From: CAUJGQ01 sp042408665
GTDB lineage: Bacteria; Chloroflexota; Dehalococcoidia; CAUJGQ01
DNA: 64,000 nt
Direction of reading: 5' to 3'
Assembly (NCBI GenBank): GCA_042408665.1
Contig: JBHOQW010000252.1
Span: 19,054-83,053, forward strand
Positions 59,586 to 64,000 of the stretch are shown one piece after another. The position numbers were made by a program, and so were the translations under genes. Positions within the stretch are counted from its first letter, which is position 1. Every line of letters starts with the position of its first letter. The notes under the pieces were generated by a model that was not told where the DNA came from, did not search any database, and was given only the letters and a program-made list of their open reading frames with translations.

Positions 59586-60641
59586 TCAATGCACAATCGG
59601 CCGCGTGACCGGTTTGGTGTAGGCGCCGAACGTGGGCTGCCAGGAAGAGTGTTTGCCGGAACCACCGGCCACGATCACTAGGATGTCCTCCGCCCGGGCG
59701 CAGATGCGGGCCATATCGTCGCCGCCGTCGGCGTTGAGCGGCCGCAGCTCCGCCGCGTACTCCGGGCTCAGCTTGGCGATCGGGTAGCGGGCGTGCTCGA
59801 AGATGAACCGCTTCACATCGGCCTTGCTGAAGCCGTCGGCGGCGATGGTGGCGGCGTGCTCTGGCCCGAGCGTGAGCAGCGGGTAGCCGTGGCGGAGGAT
59901 GTTGTTGCTGCCCGCCTGCCCCATGGCGCCGGCGATGGTGAGCAGGATGCCCTCGCCGGTGTTGCTGTAGTGCTCCTGGATGTTGTGTGGCCCTTCGCAG
60001 CCGATGACGGTCACCGTGCTGGTGTCGCGGCTGTAGCCCCGCTCCACGTGTAACGGTTCCCAGGGGTTGGCGTCCTCGTTCTCCGCCACGCAGTAGCTGT
60101 ACTTGGCCGGGCTGCCCTGGGTGGAACGGTCGCCCGTGCCGGGCAGCCCGCCGCCGATGTTCATGAGAATCAGGCGGATGGCGCGGCCGATGGTGGCGTT
60201 GGCGCGCGTCCCCTGCCCGTAACAGTTGTAGCCGCAGTTGATGCCCAGCTCGCGCGCGATGGGCCCGTTCACGATCACCAGCGGCGCTACCGGATGGGTG
60301 GTGGCCTGCACGCCGTCCAGGTTGAAGTCGGGGTCGGCCATCGCCTCCACGGCGGCGATCACCACCGGCAGGTACTCCGGCCGGCAACCGGCCATAACGG
60401 CGTTGATCGCGATCCGCTCCACCGTCGCCTCGCCTTGGCGTGGCGGCAGCACCGCCACGACCTCGTCCGGCGCCCGGCTCGTGGCCGCCAGCATGCGCGC
60501 CACCGCCTCCTCGGTGGGCGGGATGATCGGCAGCCCATCCGTCCAGCCTCGCTCGTAGAACAGCTCGTTGATGGCCGTGAACGAATCTTCGACCTCGAGC
60601 AGCGTGGCCCGCGCGCCGCGCGTCGCCATAAGCACCCTCAC
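59586..60641 (-). CDS. conserved protein with a GWTDGLPIIPP motif, function unknown
   Basis: A 351-residue cytosolic protein. The first part has ERGWTDGLPIIPPTEEAVARML and VLPPRQGEATVERIAINAVMAGC; the middle has THPVAPLVIVNGPIARELGINCGYNCYGQGTRANATIGRA with clustered Cys and Gly residues, and NIGGGLPGTGDRSTQGSPAKYSYCVAENE; the end has AGSNNILRHGYPLLTLGPEH and VIVAGGSGKHSSWQP. The GWTDGLP segment reminds me of a family annotated near UGSC-type selenoproteins, but I do not identify it with certainty. It lies 92 bases downstream of the acyl-CoA carboxylase in the same direction. Confidence 0.65.
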   Translation of the reverse strand: MRVLMATRGARATLLEVEDSFTAINELFYERGWTDGLPIIPPTEEAVARMLAATSRAPDEVVAVLPPRQGEATVERIAINAVMAGCRPEYLPVVIAAVEAMADPDFNLDGVQATTHPVAPLVIVNGPIARELGINCGYNCYGQGTRANATIGRAIRLILMNIGGGLPGTGDRSTQGSPAKYSYCVAENEDANPWEPLHVERGYSRDTSTVTVIGCEGPHNIQEHYSNTGEGILLTIAGAMGQAGSNNILRHGYPLLTLGPEHAATIAADGFSKADVKRFIFEHARYPIAKLSPEYAAELRPLNADGGDDMARICARAEDILVIVAGGSGKHSSWQPTFGAYTKPVTRPIVH

Positions 60642-60733
60642 ATCCTGTGGTCTGGCGCAGCCGGCCCGTGCACCCGGCCGGCGCCCCCGTCGCCTGTCTA
60701 GCCCAGGCGCGCCCGTCTGTCAACGCGACACGG

Positions 60734-63700
60734 CTACCAGGTGTCCACACACGGGCGCTTCTTGCCGGTGCGCGGCCCTGGCGGCGGGCTGGAGCGCAAG
60801 CCCGCCACCAGCCAGCGGCGGGTGTCCGCCGGATCGATGACGTCGTCCACCTCGAAGACGTGCGCCGCGTTCAGGGCCCGCGCGCGCTCGTAGGCCTGGG
60901 CCACCAGCCGCTCGAACAGGGCGCGGCGCTCGGCGGGGTCGGCCACCGCCTCCAGCTCGCGCCGCCGCCCCAGCTTCACCTGACCCTCCAGCCCCATGCC
61001 GCCGAACTCGCCCGTCGGCCAGGAGACCGTGAAGGCGGGCAGCTTGTGGTTGCCGCCGCCCATGGTCTGCGCGCCCAGCCCGTAGGCCTTGCGCACCACG
61101 ACGGTGAAGGTGGGCACGGTGATGCTGGCTCCCACCACGAACAGGCGGTTGGCGTGGCGCACCAGGCCCGTTTTCTCCGCCTCCGGCCCGACCATGATCC
61201 CGGGGGTATCGCACAGGAAGAGGATGGGCAGGTCGAAGGCGTCACAGAGCTGCATGAAGCGCGCCGCCTTGTCCGCGGCGTCGCTGTCGATCGCTCCGGC
61301 CAGGTGCATGGGGTTGTTGGCGATCACGCCCAGCGGCCGCCCCTCGATGCGGATGAGGGCGGTGATCATGGACCGGCCAAAGCCGCGGCGCAGCTCCAGC
61401 ACCGAGCCGGTGTCGGCCAGGATCTCGATCACCCGGCGCATGTCGTACACCCGAAGCCGGTTTTCCGGTACCACGCCGCGCAGCAGGCGCTGGTCGGTAC
61501 ACTGCCAGGTGTTCAGGGAGCCCTGGAAATACGAGAGGTACTTCTTGGCCACCTGCACGGCCTCGGCCTCGTCGGCCACGGCGATGTCCACCACGCCGTT
61601 TGCGGTCTGCACGGGGACGGGCCCGATCTCCTCCGGCCGGTAGATGCCCAGGCCACCGCCCTCGATCATCGCCGGGCCGCCCATGCCGATGTTGGCGTTG
61701 GCCGTGGCGATGATCACGTCGCAGCAGCCGAGCAGGGAAGCGTTGCCGGCGAAACAGCGGCCGGAGACGATGCCCACCAGCGGCACCAGCCCGCTCAGCC
61801 GGGCGATCTTGTGGAAGGAGGGCACGCTGAGTCCACCGCCGCCCTGAATGCCGCCGTCCCAGCCGCGGATGCCGCCCACGCCGCGGCGCCCGCCGCCGGC
61901 GCGGCCACCACCGCCCTCGGTGAAGAACACCACCGGCAGGCGCAGCTTTTCCGCCACCTCGAACATGCGGTCCTTCTTGCGGTGGTTCACCGCCCCCTGG
62001 GTGCCGGCCAGAACCGTGTAGTCGTAGGCCATGACCACGCACCGGGAGCGCTCCGGGCCGAAGAGGTCGCCGTTGACGGCGCCCAGACCCATCACCAGCC
62101 CGTCGGCGGGGGCGTACTGGAGGAGTTCGTCCACCGAGCCCTGCAAGCCCTGCCCTACCGCGAGCTGGCCGTACTCCACGAACGTGCCCGGATCGCACAG
62201 GTCGGCGATGTTCTCGCGCGCCGTGCGCTGGCCGCGGGCGTGCCGGCTGGCCACCGCCTCCGGGCGGGCGGCGTCGGTGGTAAGGGCGCGGCGACGCTCG
62301 ACCTCGGCCAGGTCCGGCCGCAGCCGTTCAAGGTCTCCCGTCTCCTCCCCTTCGGTGGCGCCGCCGTCGACCGCCTGTTCCTCGATGACCAGCAGCGGCG
62401 CGTCCTCCGGCACGGTATCGCCCGCGGCCGCGAGGATGCGCCGCACGACGCCGCTGACCTCCGCACGGATGACGTGCTCCATCTTCATCGCGTTCAGCAC
62501 CAGGAGCGGCTGGCCGCTGCGCACCAGGTCGCCCTCACGCACCTCCACGCTCACGACCGTGGCCTGCATGGGCGCGCGCACCGCGCGGGCGCCGTCCACC
62601 TCGGCGATGTCACCCTCCCAGGCGATCGCCGGCGGCGCGTCCGGTGGGGCCGGCGATGGGTTCGTCCCACTTTTGCCGTACACCAGTACGGCGAGCGGAT
62701 CGGAGAGATCGAGAGCCGCGCCCAGGCGGGACCGGGCCGGGGCAGCGTCCACGAACAGCCGCGGGTGGACCGCCTCCGCGGCCAGCGCGGTCAGGTGCTC
62801 CTCCACAAACCCGGTGTGGATGCGGCCGGCGACAACATCCGGGTGCCGAAGCAGGTTCTGCAGGAAGGGGATGTTACCGCGCACCCCCTCCAGGCGAAAC
62901 TCGCACAAGGCTCGGTACGTCTTCGTCACCGCCGCGGCGAAGTCTTCTAACGGCACATGGCAGATCAGCTTGGCCAGAAGGGAGTCGAACTGGGGGTTGG
63001 GACGGTAGCCGGTGTACGCACCGGTATCGACCCGGACGCCGCGCCCCGACGGCGGCTCAAAGGCCGTGAGCGTGCCGCCCGTCGGCCGCACCGTGCCGTC
63101 CGGCTGGACCGTCTCGGTGTTGATCCGCACCTGCACGGCGTACCCACGCGGCCGCGGCACCCGCCCTTGCTCCAGCCCCAGGTCCGCGAGGGTGTGTCCG
63201 CCGGCGAGCAGGAGCTGCACGCGCACCAGGTCCAGGTCGAGGACCTCCTCCGTCACGGTGTGCTCGACCTGGAGGCGGGGGTTGGCCTCGATGAAGGCGT
63301 AGCGGGCCTCATCGCCGGCGTCGTATTCGACCAGAAACTCGAAGGTACCGAGACCTCGGTAGCGCAGGGCCGCTGCCAACCGTACGGCGTCGGCCGTGAG
63401 CCGCTCGCGCAGACGCGGCGACAGGGCCGGCGAGGGGGCGATCTCCACCAGCTTCTGGTATCGGCGCTGCAGGCTGCACTCACGCTCCCACAGGTGGCTG
63501 ACGGCGCCGCTGCCGTCACCCACGATCTGGACCTCCACGTGGCGCGCGCGGGGCAGGAACTCCTCCGCGTACAGGTCACCGTTGCCGAAGGCGCGCTCGG
63601 CCTCGGAGCGGCAGCGGGCCAGGGCTTCGTCGATCTCGTCGGGGCGGTGCACGACGCGCATGCCGCGGCCGCCGCCGCCGGCCACGGCCTTGACCACGAT

Positions 63701-64000
63701 CGCTGCGCCCGGTCCCAGGGACGCCAGGAACTCGCGGGCCGTCGCCGGCGTGAGGGGAGCCGGGGTGCCGGCCAGAACCGGAACGCCGTGGTGGGCGGCT
63801 AGGTCGCGCGCCCGGACTTTATCGCCCAGCAGGGCGAGCGTGTCCGGGCTGGGACCGACGAACGTGAGGTCGGCCTCGATGCAACGCCGCGCAAACTCGG
63901 CGTTCTCGCTCAGCAACCCGTAGCCGGGGTGGACGGCGTCACAACCCCGCTCGCGCGCGACGCGCACGATCTGCTCGATGTCCAGGTAGGCGGCCGGTCC
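60734..64000 (-). CDS. single-chain acyl-CoA carboxylase (BC-BCCP-CT), partial at right edge
   Basis: At least 1,088 residues; the first part lies beyond base 64000. It starts inside a biotin carboxylase domain (HPGYGLLSENAEFA, VVKAVAGGGGRGMRVV ATP loop, FIEANPRLQVEHTVTEEV), then a linker, a biotinyl domain with NAMKMEHVIRA (biotin Lys in AMKME), and fused carboxyltransferase halves: GLVMGLGAVNGDLFG with GGGGRAGGG, and the second half with GRSMITALIRIEGRPLGVIANNP and CDTPGIMVGPEAE and GGGNHKLPAFTVSWPTGEFGGMG. All activities on one chain is known for long-chain acyl-CoA carboxylases. A Gly/Arg-rich insertion sits after FFTEGGGG. Substrate unknown. Confidence 0.88.
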   Translation of the reverse strand, partial: GPAAYLDIEQIVRVARERGCDAVHPGYGLLSENAEFARRCIEADLTFVGPSPDTLALLGDKVRARDLAAHHGVPVLAGTPAPLTPATAREFLASLGPGAAIVVKAVAGGGGRGMRVVHRPDEIDEALARCRSEAERAFGNGDLYAEEFLPRARHVEVQIVGDGSGAVSHLWERECSLQRRYQKLVEIAPSPALSPRLRERLTADAVRLAAALRYRGLGTFEFLVEYDAGDEARYAFIEANPRLQVEHTVTEEVLDLDLVRVQLLLAGGHTLADLGLEQGRVPRPRGYAVQVRINTETVQPDGTVRPTGGTLTAFEPPSGRGVRVDTGAYTGYRPNPQFDSLLAKLICHVPLEDFAAAVTKTYRALCEFRLEGVRGNIPFLQNLLRHPDVVAGRIHTGFVEEHLTALAAEAVHPRLFVDAAPARSRLGAALDLSDPLAVLVYGKSGTNPSPAPPDAPPAIAWEGDIAEVDGARAVRAPMQATVVSVEVREGDLVRSGQPLLVLNAMKMEHVIRAEVSGVVRRILAAAGDTVPEDAPLLVIEEQAVDGGATEGEETGDLERLRPDLAEVERRRALTTDAARPEAVASRHARGQRTARENIADLCDPGTFVEYGQLAVGQGLQGSVDELLQYAPADGLVMGLGAVNGDLFGPERSRCVVMAYDYTVLAGTQGAVNHRKKDRMFEVAEKLRLPVVFFTEGGGGRAGGGRRGVGGIRGWDGGIQGGGGLSVPSFHKIARLSGLVPLVGIVSGRCFAGNASLLGCCDVIIATANANIGMGGPAMIEGGGLGIYRPEEIGPVPVQTANGVVDIAVADEAEAVQVAKKYLSYFQGSLNTWQCTDQRLLRGVVPENRLRVYDMRRVIEILADTGSVLELRRGFGRSMITALIRIEGRPLGVIANNPMHLAGAIDSDAADKAARFMQLCDAFDLPILFLCDTPGIMVGPEAEKTGLVRHANRLFVVGASITVPTFTVVVRKAYGLGAQTMGGGNHKLPAFTVSWPTGEFGGMGLEGQVKLGRRRELEAVADPAERRALFERLVAQAYERARALNAAHVFEVDDVIDPADTRRWLVAGLRSSPPPGPRTGKKRPCVDTW

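Noticed and set aside
60647..62950. 767-residue open frame antisense to the acyl-CoA carboxylase
   Set aside because: It is a shadow of the carboxylase gene, with a low-complexity composition and no domain I recognise.

Overview
The window is 64 kb of very GC-rich, gene-dense bacterial DNA with short intergenic gaps, many ATGA/GTGA overlaps and frequent GTG starts. Gene content (long-form citrate synthase, nickel superoxide dismutase, GYD and RDD proteins, GT39-like membrane glycosyltransferases, an EF-G-like paralogue, late cobalamin genes, HD-GYP and TPR proteins ending in LuxR helices) suggests a Chloroflexota-type, perhaps Thermomicrobia-like, chromosome. This placement is an inference from gene content, because no rRNA is present. 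The region looks chromosomal: I see no transposase, integrase, phage gene or CRISPR array.

Layout. 1-2.5 kb: edge of a CoA-transferase subunit, a PAS histidine kinase, a small protein and tRNA-Gly(CCC). 2.7-3.8 kb: divergent nickel-SOD maturation protease and nickel SOD. 3.9-10 kb: GYD protein, two membrane proteins, citrate synthase, a lipoprotein and a CapA-like protein. 10-14.1 kb, read leftward: thiolase, a degenerate aspartate-carbamoyltransferase-like protein and dTDP-4-dehydrorhamnose reductase, then a promoter, a structured 280-nt leader with a terminator, and pyrE. 14.3-18.6 kb: two small unknowns, an HD-GYP/LuxR regulator and two alpha/beta hydrolases, the second broken by a TGA at its nucleophile elbow. 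18.7-28.6 kb: two GT39-like proteins, rhodanese, an orphan substrate-binding protein, a HAD hydrolase, an orphan response regulator, a methyltransferase, two acetyltransferases and a zinc-ribbon peptide.

28.6-38.9 kb is a cobalamin operon: promoter, cobalamin riboswitch, FecCD/BtuC permease, ATPase, corrinoid adenosyltransferase, cobB, cobT, cobS, cobD/cbiB, an aminotransferase-fold threonine-phosphate decarboxylase, cobQ and cobU. Together they would import corrinoids, adenosylate and amidate them and build the nucleotide loop. No corrin-ring genes are present here, so the visible set fits salvage and late assembly. 38.9-46.3 kb holds a rhomboid protein, a possible SCP2-like protein, a UbiB/ABC1 kinase-like protein, Ogt, a HAD protein, an M20 peptidase, ScpA, RibF and an unknown.

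46.4-54 kb reads leftward from a promoter at about 54.0 kb: guaA, purD, a cupin, a membrane protein, purC and purS, followed by an EF-G-like gene with its own promoter. 54-59.5 kb (rightward): a degenerate Sua5/YrdC protein, a cupredoxin lipoprotein, a thioredoxin-fold lipoprotein, a TPR/LuxR regulator and an acyl-CoA-dehydrogenase-like flavoprotein. 59.5-64 kb (leftward): a conserved protein of unknown function and a single-chain acyl-CoA carboxylase that runs off the right edge.

The least explained signal is the pyrE leader at 10.74-11.03 kb: a consensus promoter, nested complementary segments and an intrinsic terminator whose left arm can instead pair with the RNA 5' end, an arrangement expected of a regulatory RNA switch.
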